Below, piece by piece: positions 1 to 8,119 of a stretch of DNA of 64,000 bases. Numbering within the stretch: the stretch's first letter is position 1; each line of letters starts with the position of its first letter. The DNA comes from Cesiribacter sp964504565 (GTDB lineage Bacteria > Bacteroidota > Bacteroidia > Cytophagales > Cyclobacteriaceae), in NCBI GenBank assembly GCA_964504565.1, contig CAZDEY010000007.1:1-64000 (forward strand), given 5' to 3'. The translations under genes and the position numbers were made by a program. The notes below the pieces were generated by a model. That model had not been told where the DNA came from and ran no database searches. It was given only the letters and a program-made list of their open reading frames with translations.

Positions 1-56
1 TAGCACATTAGCACATTAGCACATTAGCACATTAGCACATTAGCACATTAGCACAC
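1..56. repeat. 8-bp tandem repeat TAGCACAT
   Basis: Six perfect head-to-tail copies of TAGCACAT are followed by a seventh that ends in C instead of T. The array runs off the left edge, so its full length is unknown. It lies about 38 bases before the aroC start, and a C/A-rich stretch (57-93) fills the space between. The unit is too short and lacks spacers, so it is not a CRISPR array. Confidence 0.9.
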
Positions 57-93
57 CAACCCACTATCTAACTAACCCACCAACCCCCTAACT

Positions 94-1167
94 ATGAATT
101 CTTTCGGTACACTGTTCAGGATTACAACTTTTGGCGAAAGCCACGGGCCGGCTATTGGGGTGGTAATTGATGGTTGCCCGGCAGGATTATATTTAGATAT
201 TGAAGCTATACAGTACGAGATGCAGCGCCGCCGCCCCGGGCAAAGCAAGCTTACTACCCAGCGGCAAGAGGCCGATACAGTAACTATTTTAAGTGGGGTC
301 TTTGAAGAAAAAACTACCGGCCAGCCTATTGCTTTGCTAATTGAAAATACCAACCAGCGTAGTAAAGACTATAGCCATATAGCCAAACAATTCCGCCCCA
401 GCCACGCCGACTACACCTACCACGCCAAATGGGGCCACCGCGATTATAGAGGTGGAGGTCGGAGCAGTGCGCGCGAAACTGCTGCCCGTGTAGCTGCCGG
501 GGCGGTGGCCAAGCAGTTGCTGTGGCACTGGGGTATAGAAGTACGGGCCTGGGTAAGTGCGGTAGGCGAACTTGAGCTGCAAACCCCCTACCAGAAGCTA
601 GATTTAACTATAGCCGAAGACAACCCGGTGCGCTGCCCCGATGCTGAAATGGCGCAAAAAATGGCTGATTATATTGATTCCGTACGGAAAGATAGAGATA
701 CCGTGGGTGGCGTGGTCAGTGCCGTAATCAGCGGCGTGCCGGCCGGTTTGGGCGAGCCGGTTTTTGGTAAACTTCATGCCCAATTAGGAGGGGCCATGCT
801 GGGGATAAACGCCGTAAAGGGCTTTGAGTACGGCAGTGGTTTTGCCGGAACTACTATGCGGGGCAGCCAACACAACGATTCCTTCTATTCGGAAGAAGAT
901 ACTATTAGAACTAAAACCAACAGGAGCGGGGGCATTCAGGGCGGTATAAGCAACGGCGAGGATATTTACTTTAGGGTGGCCTTTAAGCCGGTAGCTACCA
1001 TTATGCAAAACCAGGAAAGTATTGATGAAGATGGTGAGCCGGTAACTGTAGAAGGAAAGGGACGCCACGATCCCTGCGTAGTTCCCCGGGCCGTGCCTAT
1101 AGTAGAAGCAATGGCTGCCCTGGTAATTGCCGACGCCTATCTTCTAAATCGCAATAGTAAACTTTAG
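94..1167 (+). CDS. aroC: Chorismate synthase
   Basis: This enzyme converts 5-enolpyruvylshikimate-3-phosphate to chorismate, the last common step of aromatic amino acid synthesis, in the cytoplasm with reduced FMN. The 357-residue protein is normal family length. Residues 4-22 carry the GESHG signature, the RGGGRSSARETAARVAAGA block (about residues 126-144) is the central FMN/substrate motif, and SGGIQGGISNGEDI and GRHDPCVVPRAVPIVEAM give the C-terminal signatures. The ATG at 94 places the conserved N-terminus immediately at the start, so no other start is needed. It appears to be a single gene: the next gene is on the same strand, 62 bases on, with a structured but T-poor spacer (inner stem TAGGC/GCCTA) between. 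Identification is secure. Confidence 0.98.
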   Translation: MNSFGTLFRITTFGESHGPAIGVVIDGCPAGLYLDIEAIQYEMQRRRPGQSKLTTQRQEADTVTILSGVFEEKTTGQPIALLIENTNQRSKDYSHIAKQFRPSHADYTYHAKWGHRDYRGGGRSSARETAARVAAGAVAKQLLWHWGIEVRAWVSAVGELELQTPYQKLDLTIAEDNPVRCPDAEMAQKMADYIDSVRKDRDTVGGVVSAVISGVPAGLGEPVFGKLHAQLGGAMLGINAVKGFEYGSGFAGTTMRGSQHNDSFYSEEDTIRTKTNRSGGIQGGISNGEDIYFRVAFKPVATIMQNQESIDEDGEPVTVEGKGRHDPCVVPRAVPIVEAMAALVIADAYLLNRNSKL

Positions 1168-1229
1168 AAGCCTCCCAACTTTTATAAAGTAGGCAGAAAA
1201 GCCTAACTTGGGGAGTAATTAGTATTTAT

Positions 1230-2555
1230 ATGAAGAGGATTCCGCTGCATATTCAGATAGTTCTGGGTTTAGTGTTAGGATTGGGTTTTGGCTTGGTTAG
1301 CATATACGGAGGTATACCGGCCAGTTTCACCATTAACTGGATAAAGCCGATTGGCGAAATATTTATTCGGGCCCTGAAAATGATAGCCGTACCCTTAGTG
1401 CTGGCCTCCTTAATTGTGGGGGTAGCCAACCTGGGCGATATAAGTAAGCTAAGCCGTATTGGGGGAAAAACCATTCTTATTTACCTTATAACTACCACTA
1501 TAGCTACCTCAATAGGTTTGGTAGCGGTTAATTTGCTTCAGCCAGGCAAAGTTCTCCCAACGGAAACCCGCGATGAACTAATGTCGCTTTACGCCTCCGA
1601 TGCCGGCAGCAAAGAGCAAACCGTAGCGGATGTAAAGGGTCGTTCGCCCCTGCAGCCATTAGTAGATATGGTACCGGAAAATGTGGTAGAAGCGGCTGGT
1701 ACTAACGCCGGTATGCTTCAGGTAGTATTCTTTGCCATAATAGTGGGTATAGCTTTACTAAAAATCCCGCGCGAAAAGGGTGAAACCGTAGTGCGATTTT
1801 TTGATGGCCTGAACGATGTAATCATTAAGATTGTGGAGTTTATTATGCTATTGGCACCCTACGGGGTTTTTGCGTTAATGGCATCTTTATTAATAGAAAT
1901 TGCCGGCGATAACCCGGGCCGGGCCATGGAACTGTTAGGTGCCTTAGGCTGGTACACCTTAACCGTACTGATTGGCCTGGCGGCTATGGTGCTGGCAGTC
2001 TACCCCCTTCTGTTCAAGCTGTTCACTAAAGTTAAGTACGGCAGGTTTTTCCAGGGAATGCGGCCAGCCCAGCTACTGGCATTTAGTACCAGCAGTAGCT
2101 CGGCTACGTTGCCGGTAACTATGCGGCAGGTTGAAGAAGAATTAGGCGTTAGCGAAGAGGTTAGCTCATTCGTACTTCCGCTCGGCGCAACTATTAATAT
2201 GGATGGAACCAGTCTGTACCAAAGCGTAGCGGCCGTATTTATTGCCCAAGCACTGGGTATGGGGCTAGATTTGGGCCAGCAGCTTATGATTGTGCTTACG
2301 GCAACCTTAGCCTCCATTGGCTCGGCCGGCGTACCGGGGGCCGGTTTGGTAATGCTCATAATTGTGCTGGAAGCTATTGGCGTGCCGGCCGCCGGTATAG
2401 CCCTAATTATTGCCCCGGACCGGCTGCTGGATATGTGCCGTACGGTGGTAAACGTAACCGGTGATGCCTCAGTAGCTATGGTAGTAGCCAGCACCGAAGG
2501 TGAAACGCCCGGCGCCCCCCGCCCGCAGGCGGAAAAAGCACCGATTGTAGCATAG
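1230..2555 (+). CDS. Dicarboxylate/amino acid:cation symporter (DAACS family)
   Basis: This is a secondary transporter of the inner membrane that takes up dicarboxylates or acidic amino acids with Na+ or H+. The 441 residues start with a hydrophobic helix (IQIVLGLVLGLGFG) and contain the family hallmarks: the serine-rich re-entrant loop SSSSATLPVTM (about residues 287-297), GATINMDGTSLYQ in TM7 with the NMDG cation site, the second hairpin SAGVPGAGLV, and the TM8 segment with DRLLDMCRTVVNVTGD. The Asp and Asn of that last segment bind substrate in relatives. Substrate (glutamate, aspartate, succinate or neutral amino acid) cannot be told from the motifs alone. Transcription probably ends at the strong hairpin just downstream. 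Confidence 0.95.
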   Translation: MKRIPLHIQIVLGLVLGLGFGLVSIYGGIPASFTINWIKPIGEIFIRALKMIAVPLVLASLIVGVANLGDISKLSRIGGKTILIYLITTTIATSIGLVAVNLLQPGKVLPTETRDELMSLYASDAGSKEQTVADVKGRSPLQPLVDMVPENVVEAAGTNAGMLQVVFFAIIVGIALLKIPREKGETVVRFFDGLNDVIIKIVEFIMLLAPYGVFALMASLLIEIAGDNPGRAMELLGALGWYTLTVLIGLAAMVLAVYPLLFKLFTKVKYGRFFQGMRPAQLLAFSTSSSSATLPVTMRQVEEELGVSEEVSSFVLPLGATINMDGTSLYQSVAAVFIAQALGMGLDLGQQLMIVLTATLASIGSAGVPGAGLVMLIIVLEAIGVPAAGIALIIAPDRLLDMCRTVVNVTGDASVAMVVASTEGETPGAPRPQAEKAPIVA

Positions 2556-2561
2556 GAAATA

Positions 2562-2595
2562 AAAAAAGCGTTACCGAAACCCGGTAGCGCTTTTT
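2562..2595. terminator. Bidirectional terminator between convergent genes
   Basis: A 14-bp stem (AAAAAGCGTTACCG pairing with CGGTAGCGCTTTTT, one G-T wobble) has a short loop, with A-run and T-run on the two sides. It sits between the symporter (+) and nhaD (-) and can serve both. Confidence 0.85.
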
Positions 2596-2623
2596 GCTAT
2601 ATCCAATCTCCAATCCTAAATCG

Positions 2624-4018
2624 TTACTCTACTACTAACACCATTTTGTGGGGTTTACTTGGGTGTCCGTCGTTACCATCCGGCGTTTTAGCTTCAATTG
2701 CCTGGATAGATGACTCGCCACCGCCCCTAAATACTTGTAGTTGAATCATATATACCGAAGCTCCGGCAATATAACCGGCCAAGGCCAGTAGGCTGATTTT
2801 ACGTAGGTACCAGCCAAACGGAATTTTCTCCATACCCATTACCGCTACCCCAGCGGCCGAGCCGATTATCAGCACACTACCGCCGGTGCCGGCGCAGTAG
2901 GCTAGAAACTCCCAGAATGAGTGGTCGGTAGCAAAACTGCCGCCGTACATGCGCATCATGGCCGCCACCAGGGGCACATTATCAACTATTGAGCTAAATA
3001 GGCCAACTAAGAAGTTAATCAGGTAAAAGTTGCCTACTTCTTCGCTAAGGAAGGTGGCAGCGCTAGCCAACTGACCAGCCGACTGCATAGCACCCACACT
3101 TAATAATATACCTAAAAAGAACAGCACCGTAGCGGAATCTACCTTTTTAAGGGCCGAAAGTACCGAGTACTTATTCTTTACGTGTTCTTCCTTACGCTTA
3201 TGGATAATTTCAATAACCGTCCAGAGTACGCCTAAGCCAAGCAATACGCCCATATAAGGCGGCAAATGAGTAATAGTTTTAAATACGGGTACAAAAACCA
3301 ACGAAGCAACTCCCAGAATTAATACAATCCTGCGCTCAAACACGCTGGTGTCGCGGTCAGCTTCGTGTAGCGGAATTTGCTCGTCGCTGGCAACTGCCGG
3401 CCGTTTTTCTATAGTACCTTTTTTAGTAAGGCTCAGGTAAATAAGGGGTATCAACAGGCAGGCCACGCTAGGCAGAAATAAGGTCTGGATGATATTGCCG
3501 GTGGTAACCTGGCCGCCAATCCATAGCATGGTAGTGGTAACATCGCCAATTGGGGTAAAGGCTCCTCCGGCATTGGCTGCCACCACTACTATCCCTGCAA
3601 AGAAGAAGCGTTCCTGTTTGTCCGGAACCAGTTTTCTAAGGAAAGAAACCAATACAATAGTAGCGGTTAAATTGTCTAGAATGGAGGAAAGAAAGAAAGC
3701 TAACAGAGCAATAATCCAGAATAACTTGCGCTGGCTGTTGGTTTGTATCCGACTTACTATAACATCAAAACCATCGTGCATATCAATAATTTCCACAATG
3801 GTCATGGCCGCTAGCAGAAAGAATAGAATAGCCGAAATTTCGCTGAGGTGGTGGGTCAATTGTTCTACAACCGGTTCTACATCTACGGCATTCAAGGCAA
3901 ATACCGTCCAGCAAAGTACGCCGGCTACTAAGGCGGTTGCAGCCTTATTTATATGCAGATTGTGTTCCAGCGTTATTAGCGCATAGCCAATCACAAAAAT
4001 TACTACTATCCAAATCAT
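2624..4018 (-). CDS. nhaD: NhaD-type Na+/H+ antiporter
   Basis: This is an inner-membrane antiporter of the ion transporter superfamily that exports Na+ (or Li+) against H+. The 464 residues form 10 or more hydrophobic helices. Characteristic blocks are the N-terminal helix pair, LSEISAILFFLLAAMTIVEI, the NLTATIVLVSFLRKL helix, AANAGGAFTPIGDVTTTMLW (a NhaD signature with the conserved Asp) and, in the second half, the matching NVPLVAAMM and GSAAGVAVMGMEKI segments. The internal two-fold repeat is visible. The C-terminus ends in a short soluble tail. It converges on the symporter and has a 335-base AT-rich upstream gap that it shares with the divergent nfu-like gene. Confidence 0.93.
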   Translation of the reverse strand: MIWIVVIFVIGYALITLEHNLHINKAATALVAGVLCWTVFALNAVDVEPVVEQLTHHLSEISAILFFLLAAMTIVEIIDMHDGFDVIVSRIQTNSQRKLFWIIALLAFFLSSILDNLTATIVLVSFLRKLVPDKQERFFFAGIVVVAANAGGAFTPIGDVTTTMLWIGGQVTTGNIIQTLFLPSVACLLIPLIYLSLTKKGTIEKRPAVASDEQIPLHEADRDTSVFERRIVLILGVASLVFVPVFKTITHLPPYMGVLLGLGVLWTVIEIIHKRKEEHVKNKYSVLSALKKVDSATVLFFLGILLSVGAMQSAGQLASAATFLSEEVGNFYLINFLVGLFSSIVDNVPLVAAMMRMYGGSFATDHSFWEFLAYCAGTGGSVLIIGSAAGVAVMGMEKIPFGWYLRKISLLALAGYIAGASVYMIQLQVFRGGGESSIQAIEAKTPDGNDGHPSKPHKMVLVVE

Positions 4019-4353
4019 ACTCCTTCATTAATAAACTTCCTCTACAAAAATACACTGCGGAGTTTCCGTATTGGGTTGAAAGCGAAGGGATTACTTACAG
4101 ATATTATAATTTGTGAAATAGCGGCCAAAAAGCCTGTGAAAAGGCTGATATAGCCTAAATTTATAGTAAATAAACTGGGCGAAATGTATATATATAATGG
4201 CTTTATTTAGGTGAATAGGAAATTCATTACGTACTAGTAGCCTAACCGTTCAAAAAGGAAGACAATTGGTTCTTAACGTTTAGAGACCGACCTTTGTACT
4301 AATTGAAGGAACCATAAACTCAGGATTGAGATTCTTTACTAAAGATTAAAGAC
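4019..4353. other. Divergent intergenic region, 335 bases
   Basis: This gap separates nhaD (leftward) from the Nfu gene (rightward). Apart from the promoter-like pair at 4266-4296 it is AT-rich, with no open frame or hairpin that I can support. Confidence 0.6.
4266..4296 (+). promoter_or_regulatory. Bacteroidota-type promoter for the Nfu gene
   Basis: TTGG at 4266-4269 and GACCTTTG at 4289-4296 are 19 bases apart, close to the Bacteroidota -33 TTTG / -7 TAnnTTTG pattern (first base of the -7 box is G instead of T). This would give a leader of roughly 50 bases before the ATG at 4354. Confidence 0.45.
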
Positions 4354-4938
4354 ATGCAAGCAAATACAACTCAGCCGGTTCGGCTGTATATGGAAGCCAA
4401 CCCTAACCCTAACAGCTTAAAGTTTGTAGCCGACCGTATGCTGTTACAAGCTGGCGATTCCCTGGATTTTCCGGATAAGGAAGCGGCTCAAGCCTCGCCG
4501 CTGGCAACTAAGCTCTTTGAGCTACCCTACGTAGAGCGGGTATTTTTCATGAGCAACTTTGTAACGGTTACCAAAAATGAGCAAACCGAGTGGGGGGAAG
4601 TACAACAAGAGGTTAAGCTGCTTATTCAGAACTACCTGGAAAGTGGGGAGCCGCTGATAACCAAGCCGGTAACTACTGCCCAGCGAATACCAACTGAAAA
4701 CGATACTGATGCTGAGCGTAAAATTAAGGAGGTGCTAGACGAGTACATTCGCCCGGCAGTAGAGGGCGATGGCGGGGCTATTCAGTTTCATAGCTTCGAA
4801 AACGGTGTAGTAAAAGTTCTGCTGCAGGGTGCCTGTAGTGGTTGCCCCTCTTCTACCATAACCCTGAAGGCCGGTATTGAGAGGCTGCTCAAACATGAGG
4901 TGCCTGGTGTAGAGAGTGTAGAGGCCGAGGGGGTGTAA
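4354..4938 (+). CDS. Nfu-type Fe-S cluster carrier (Nfu_N plus NifU C-terminal domain)
   Basis: This protein is a cytoplasmic carrier that holds an Fe-S cluster and hands it to target apoproteins. The 194 residues contain an N-terminal Nfu_N domain (about 9-98; MEANPNPNSLKFVADRML is its typical opening) and a C-terminal NifU-like domain (about 120-192; VEGDGGAIQFHSFENGVVKV). The latter has the cluster-binding CxxC in GACSGCPSSTITLKAGIE. This two-domain arrangement is the usual one in Bacteroidota and mitochondria, unlike NfuA of enterobacteria, whose N-terminal domain is a degenerate A-type scaffold. It stands alone between a likely promoter and a perfect terminator. Confidence 0.95.
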   Translation: MQANTTQPVRLYMEANPNPNSLKFVADRMLLQAGDSLDFPDKEAAQASPLATKLFELPYVERVFFMSNFVTVTKNEQTEWGEVQQEVKLLIQNYLESGEPLITKPVTTAQRIPTENDTDAERKIKEVLDEYIRPAVEGDGGAIQFHSFENGVVKVLLQGACSGCPSSTITLKAGIERLLKHEVPGVESVEAEGV

Positions 4939-4956
4939 TTGATATATTCTAAAAAC

Positions 4957-4993
4957 AAAATAACCGCTCTTATATACAAGAGCGGTTATTTTT
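4957..4993. terminator. Bidirectional terminator, 15-bp perfect stem
   Basis: AAAATAACCGCTCTT pairs perfectly with AAGAGCGGTTATTTT around a 6-base loop, with an A-run on the left and a T-run on the right. It lies between the convergent Nfu gene and the lipoprotein gene and can stop both. Confidence 0.9.
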
Positions 4994-5008
4994 ATAAAGA
5001 TCAGTGAA

Positions 5009-5518
5009 TTACTGACCCATAGTAGTCATATCGTTGAAGTTACCTGAGAATGATCCGTTTAGCTCTTTATCGTCGGCTAAATCTAAATCATATGTTACTG
5101 TATAGTTAGTACCGCTTCCATCTAAAGTAATAGAACCTCCGGTTACGTCTAATTGGTCAGATGAAGAAGTAGCCGCGTTGGAAACCATAGCAGTAATTAG
5201 GAAGTACTGCGCATCTTCGGCAGTTTGATCGGTTTTAAATTCAAACGTTCCGGTTTTGAACTCTTCACCAGGAGAAGAAAATTCAGTCTGTAAAGATAGG
5301 TTTTCTTCGGTAGTGGCAGTTGATACCATTAATCCCATTGTGTGACGGGTATTATCGGTGTTTGAACCTTTAGAGGTAATTGAAGCAGTTTGTGAAGAAA
5401 GGGTATAGCTTTTTCCGTCAACTGTAACTTGGTTAGAAGGGCTTGCTTCATCATCGCTTCCACAAGAGGCTAAGGTAAGTAGGCCGAACATAGCAGCCAT
5501 CATAGATAACTTTTTCAT
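5009..5518 (-). CDS. Small lipoprotein of unknown function
   Basis: This 169-residue protein begins with a signal peptide and the lipobox LTLASC, so Cys19 is the predicted lipidated residue. GSDDEAS follows the Cys, an acidic tail like those that send Bacteroidota lipoproteins to the cell surface. The remainder is rich in Thr, Ser and Asp and has alternating hydrophobic strands (QVTVDGKSYTLSSQTASITS; SITLDGSGTNYTVTYDLDL), suggesting an all-beta fold. I recognise no family. Codon use is T-ended (GCT, ACT) rather than the C-ended codons of its neighbours, which may reflect high expression. A good promoter lies directly upstream. Confidence 0.8.
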   Translation of the reverse strand: MKKLSMMAAMFGLLTLASCGSDDEASPSNQVTVDGKSYTLSSQTASITSKGSNTDNTRHTMGLMVSTATTEENLSLQTEFSSPGEEFKTGTFEFKTDQTAEDAQYFLITAMVSNAATSSSDQLDVTGGSITLDGSGTNYTVTYDLDLADDKELNGSFSGNFNDMTTMGQ

Positions 5519-5550
5519 ACAATTGTTTAGTTATAATATTTAAGTTGTTA

Positions 5551-5582
5551 CAAAAGTAGGGCTCAGATGTAACAGTAGTCAA
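5551..5582 (-). promoter_or_regulatory. Promoter of the small lipoprotein gene
   Basis: Read on the minus strand, TTG (5582-5580) and TACTTTTG (5558-5551) are 21 bases apart. The -7 box matches TAnnTTTG exactly. Transcription would start about 26 bases before the ATG at 5518. Confidence 0.6.
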
Positions 5583-5727
5583 TAGCGCGTAATATATTAT
5601 GTTATTTTAGCTGTTACTATTTTTTTATATGTCTGATATTCAGGTCTTATTAATTTAGACGGAGCAAAGCCAGTACGTAATTGATTTGTTAGTTTTCCGG
5701 TAAAAGTTAACCCGTTGGTATAAACAG

Positions 5728-5735
5728 TATATTTG
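5728..5735 (+). promoter_or_regulatory. Candidate -7 box for the TrmH-family gene
   Basis: TATATTTG matches TAnnTTTG exactly and lies 34 bases before the ATG at 5770. No convincing -33 element is at the right distance, so this is only a candidate. Confidence 0.35.
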
Positions 5736-5769
5736 CTATTCTATATAAAGTCGTTTAGCCGCTCCTTCC

Positions 5770-6309
5770 ATGAATAAAAAACTTTCGTTAGAAGAACTAA
5801 ATCGCCTGAGTGCCGAAGAATTTACCGAAGCCCCCAAACACCCTATAGTGTTGGTTTTAGATAATGTGCGGAGTTTAAGTAACGTAGGTTCGGCCTTTCG
5901 CACGGCCGATTCTTTTGCCTTGGAGAAAATATACCTGTGCGGCATTACCGGCCAACCACCCCACCGCGAAATCCATAAAACAGCGCTGGGTGCCCAGGAA
6001 ACTGTAAGCTGGGAGTATAATAAATCAGTAACATACGTTTGCGAGCAATTGAAAATGGAAGGCTACACCGTTTTAGCGGTCGAACAGGCGGAAGGCAGCA
6101 CCCCTCTGCAGGATTTTAAGCCTGAGAAGGGTGCAAAATACGCCTTGGTATTTGGTAATGAGGTTAGCGGAGTGGACCAAAAAATTGTTACCGAATCCGA
6201 TGCCTGTCTGGAAATACCGCAGTGGGGCACCAAGCACTCATTAAACGTAGCGGTGAGTATGGGCGTGGTAATCTGGAGCCTGCTGGAAAAAGAAATGGCA
6301 ATGAAGTAA
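5770..6309 (+). CDS. TrmH/SpoU-family RNA 2'-O-methyltransferase
   Basis: This is a SPOUT-class enzyme that transfers a methyl group from S-adenosylmethionine to a ribose 2'-hydroxyl in tRNA or rRNA. The 179-residue protein consists of the catalytic knot domain only. Motif 1 is NVGSAFRTADSFAL (about residues 40-53, with the catalytic Arg), motif 2 is ALVFGNEVSGVDQKI, and motif 3 is IPQWGTKHSLNVAVSMGVVI, which forms the knot and the SAM site. There is no N-terminal L30e-like RNA-binding domain, so it resembles the short TrmH/TrmL-like group. The exact target nucleotide cannot be inferred. Confidence 0.92.
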   Translation: MNKKLSLEELNRLSAEEFTEAPKHPIVLVLDNVRSLSNVGSAFRTADSFALEKIYLCGITGQPPHREIHKTALGAQETVSWEYNKSVTYVCEQLKMEGYTVLAVEQAEGSTPLQDFKPEKGAKYALVFGNEVSGVDQKIVTESDACLEIPQWGTKHSLNVAVSMGVVIWSLLEKEMAMK

Positions 6310-6365
6310 CTTTAACAACTTCCTTATAGCCCATACGTTTAACAAGCTAATTAATTTTTTAAGCT

Positions 6366-7178
6366 ATGATGAAGCAAATTATTGGCTTGCTGCTGGCTGT
6401 ATTTTTATCAGCTACCGCATTTGGCCAATTAGTTAAAAAAGAAATGCTGGTTATTGCCGGCGAAACCCTTAATAAATCGGCTAAATCTACCCCAAGTAAA
6501 TTATTTATAGGGGAAGATATGCTAATGCTAAGAACTGGCACCAAAGCCAAAGCCGGGCATACCGTTTTATTTGACGCTGATAAGGAAGTACTCTACTACG
6601 TAAACCACGATGAAAAAGAAATAACCGAAATTTCTAAAAAAGACGTCGAGCAAATAACTGCGGGCCTAGCCAATGCCAGCGCTGAAGTAAACAAGCAACT
6701 GGCCGGCCTACCCGCCGATCAGCGGGCAGCCGTTGAAAAGCAAATGAAAGCTGTATTAGCCTCTAGCGGGGGTGCTACCGAATTTACGACCGGCGATAAA
6801 GGCCAGGTAAGCGGTTGGGAATGCCAAAGCTACCTAAGCCAGGAAGACGAACAGAAGCGGGCTGAGATATGCTTTGCTACCTACACCGCCCTGGGATACG
6901 ATGCCGACGATTTTGAGGTAATGCAAAAACTATTTGATTTTACCGAGCCGGCCTACAGTACCTTACAGAGGCTATATCCGGACTATGCCAACCTGTTTAA
7001 CCCCAGCGTGGTTGATTTTAAGCGGGGATTGCCGGTGCGCTCGGTTCAGTATGATAGCGGTGGCCAGCCTGAGTCTACCACTACTCTTAAATCTATAGAA
7101 GAAGTGGCCCTGGACGAGGATGAATTTAAATTACCGAAAAATTACAGTAAAAAGAATATTAGCGGAATAGTGCGCTAA
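6366..7178 (+). CDS. Secreted protein of unknown function
   Basis: This 270-residue protein has a clear Sec signal peptide (IIGLLLAVFLSATAFGQ, cleavage near residue 21). The mature part has short beta-type stretches (GHTVLFDADKEVLYYVNHDE), a charged helical middle with Ala and Gln, and a C-terminal half with GWECQSYLSQEDEQKRAEIC, whose two Cys could form a disulfide. The layout resembles the DUF4412-type periplasmic proteins common in Bacteroidota, but I hold that only loosely. It follows the methyltransferase gene by 56 bases on the same strand and ends at a strong terminator, so it could share that transcript. Confidence 0.8.
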   Translation: MMKQIIGLLLAVFLSATAFGQLVKKEMLVIAGETLNKSAKSTPSKLFIGEDMLMLRTGTKAKAGHTVLFDADKEVLYYVNHDEKEITEISKKDVEQITAGLANASAEVNKQLAGLPADQRAAVEKQMKAVLASSGGATEFTTGDKGQVSGWECQSYLSQEDEQKRAEICFATYTALGYDADDFEVMQKLFDFTEPAYSTLQRLYPDYANLFNPSVVDFKRGLPVRSVQYDSGGQPESTTTLKSIEEVALDEDEFKLPKNYSKKNISGIVR

Positions 7179-7202
7179 ACCATTATTCTGGAAATAAAAA
7201 CG

Positions 7203-7231
7203 GGCAGTAGCTAACCAGCTACTGCCTTTTT
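7203..7231 (+). terminator. Rho-independent terminator
   Basis: GGCAGTAGCT pairs perfectly with AGCTACTGCC around an AACC loop and is followed by TTTTT. It closes the transcript of the secreted-protein gene. Confidence 0.92.
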
Positions 7232-7302
7232 AGTTACTATTTTACAGGCAGTATATGCCGTATTAAAAGAAAAACGATTTTTTAAAGTAGATATACACTT
7301 TT

Positions 7303-7953
7303 ATGAAAGTATTACTGGCCGGTTCCCACGGAAAAGTTGGGCAAATACTAGTAAAAAAACTGGTTGAAAAAGGGCACGAGGTAAAAGCCATGATCCGCGA
7401 TAAGGACCAGAAAGACGAGATGAAAAAGCTGGGTGCCGAGCCCGTAATTTCCGACTTGGAAAAAGACACCGAATTTCCGCTGGAGCATATTGATGTGGTG
7501 ATGTTTGCTGCCGGCAGCGGCCCCGATACCAGCGATGAAAAAACAGTAGCTGTAGACCAAAAAGGGGCAATAAAACTGATTGAAGCAGCGTACCGAAGCA
7601 AAGTTCAGCGATTTGTAATGCTTAGTTCAGTAGGCGCCCATGACCCAAATGCCGGCCCGGATAAAATGCACACCTACCTAAAAGCCAAGCACGAAGCCGA
7701 CAAGGAACTTAAGTTTAGTAGTTTGCTGTACACGGTTATTCGCCCGGTGCAACTTACCGATGATAAAGGAACCGGTAAAGTTTGCGCCGCTATTGAACTG
7801 GAAAACCGCAAAGCCAAAATTCCGCGCGAAGACGTAGCCGAAGTAATGGCCGCCTGCCTGGACCACGCCCATACTGAAAACAAAGTTTTTGAACTAAGCA
7901 GTGGTAGCACTCCAATTCACGAGGCATTGGTAAATTTGCCCTTATCGCAATAA
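7303..7953 (+). CDS. NAD(P)-binding SDR-family oxidoreductase/epimerase (YwnB-like)
   Basis: This is a 216-residue Rossmann-fold protein of the atypical extended short-chain dehydrogenase group. The nucleotide-binding motif GSHGKVG is at residues 8-14, MIRDKDQK gives the basic residues typical of NADP(H) preference, and VMFAAGSG and VMLSSVGAHDP mark the later beta strands. The usual YxxxK catalytic pair appears only as a weak TYLKAKHEADK. Relatives include YwnB and NmrA-like proteins, some of which are redox sensors rather than enzymes, so the substrate is unknown. It is a single gene bracketed by terminators. Confidence 0.85.
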   Translation: MKVLLAGSHGKVGQILVKKLVEKGHEVKAMIRDKDQKDEMKKLGAEPVISDLEKDTEFPLEHIDVVMFAAGSGPDTSDEKTVAVDQKGAIKLIEAAYRSKVQRFVMLSSVGAHDPNAGPDKMHTYLKAKHEADKELKFSSLLYTVIRPVQLTDDKGTGKVCAAIELENRKAKIPREDVAEVMAACLDHAHTENKVFELSSGSTPIHEALVNLPLSQ

Positions 7954-7979
7954 AGCATTACCAATAGCTTAAATACCCG

Positions 7980-8008
7980 GCCCGCTATATATGGCGGGCT
8001 ATTTTTTT
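7980..8008 (+). terminator. Rho-independent terminator
   Basis: GCCCGC and GCGGGC form a stem around TATATATG, followed after TA by seven T. It ends the SDR gene. Confidence 0.85.
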
Positions 8009-8086
8009 GTTGTTTTTTTGAAGTGAATTTGGTACAAGGTATAGTATTAGGCCAGGCGCAAACAATTATTTCCGGCCTTAAAATGT

Positions 8087-8094
8087 TATGTTTG
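8087..8094 (+). promoter_or_regulatory. Candidate -7 box for dsbD
   Basis: TATGTTTG is an exact TAnnTTTG match 26 bases before the ATG at 8120. The region about 20 bases further upstream has only a weak TTA-type -33 element. Confidence 0.45.
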
Positions 8095-8119
8095 TAGCCC
8101 TAGGTTTCAGCCTTTCTAT

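Noticed and set aside
1..56. Start of a CRISPR array
   Set aside because: The 8-base units are contiguous and identical, with no spacers and no cas genes nearby.
2000..3986. Long antisense open frames opposite the symporter and nhaD
   Set aside because: They fall wholly inside strong genes, have low-complexity Ser/Thr/Ala-rich translations and no family motifs; they are shadows of GC-biased third positions.
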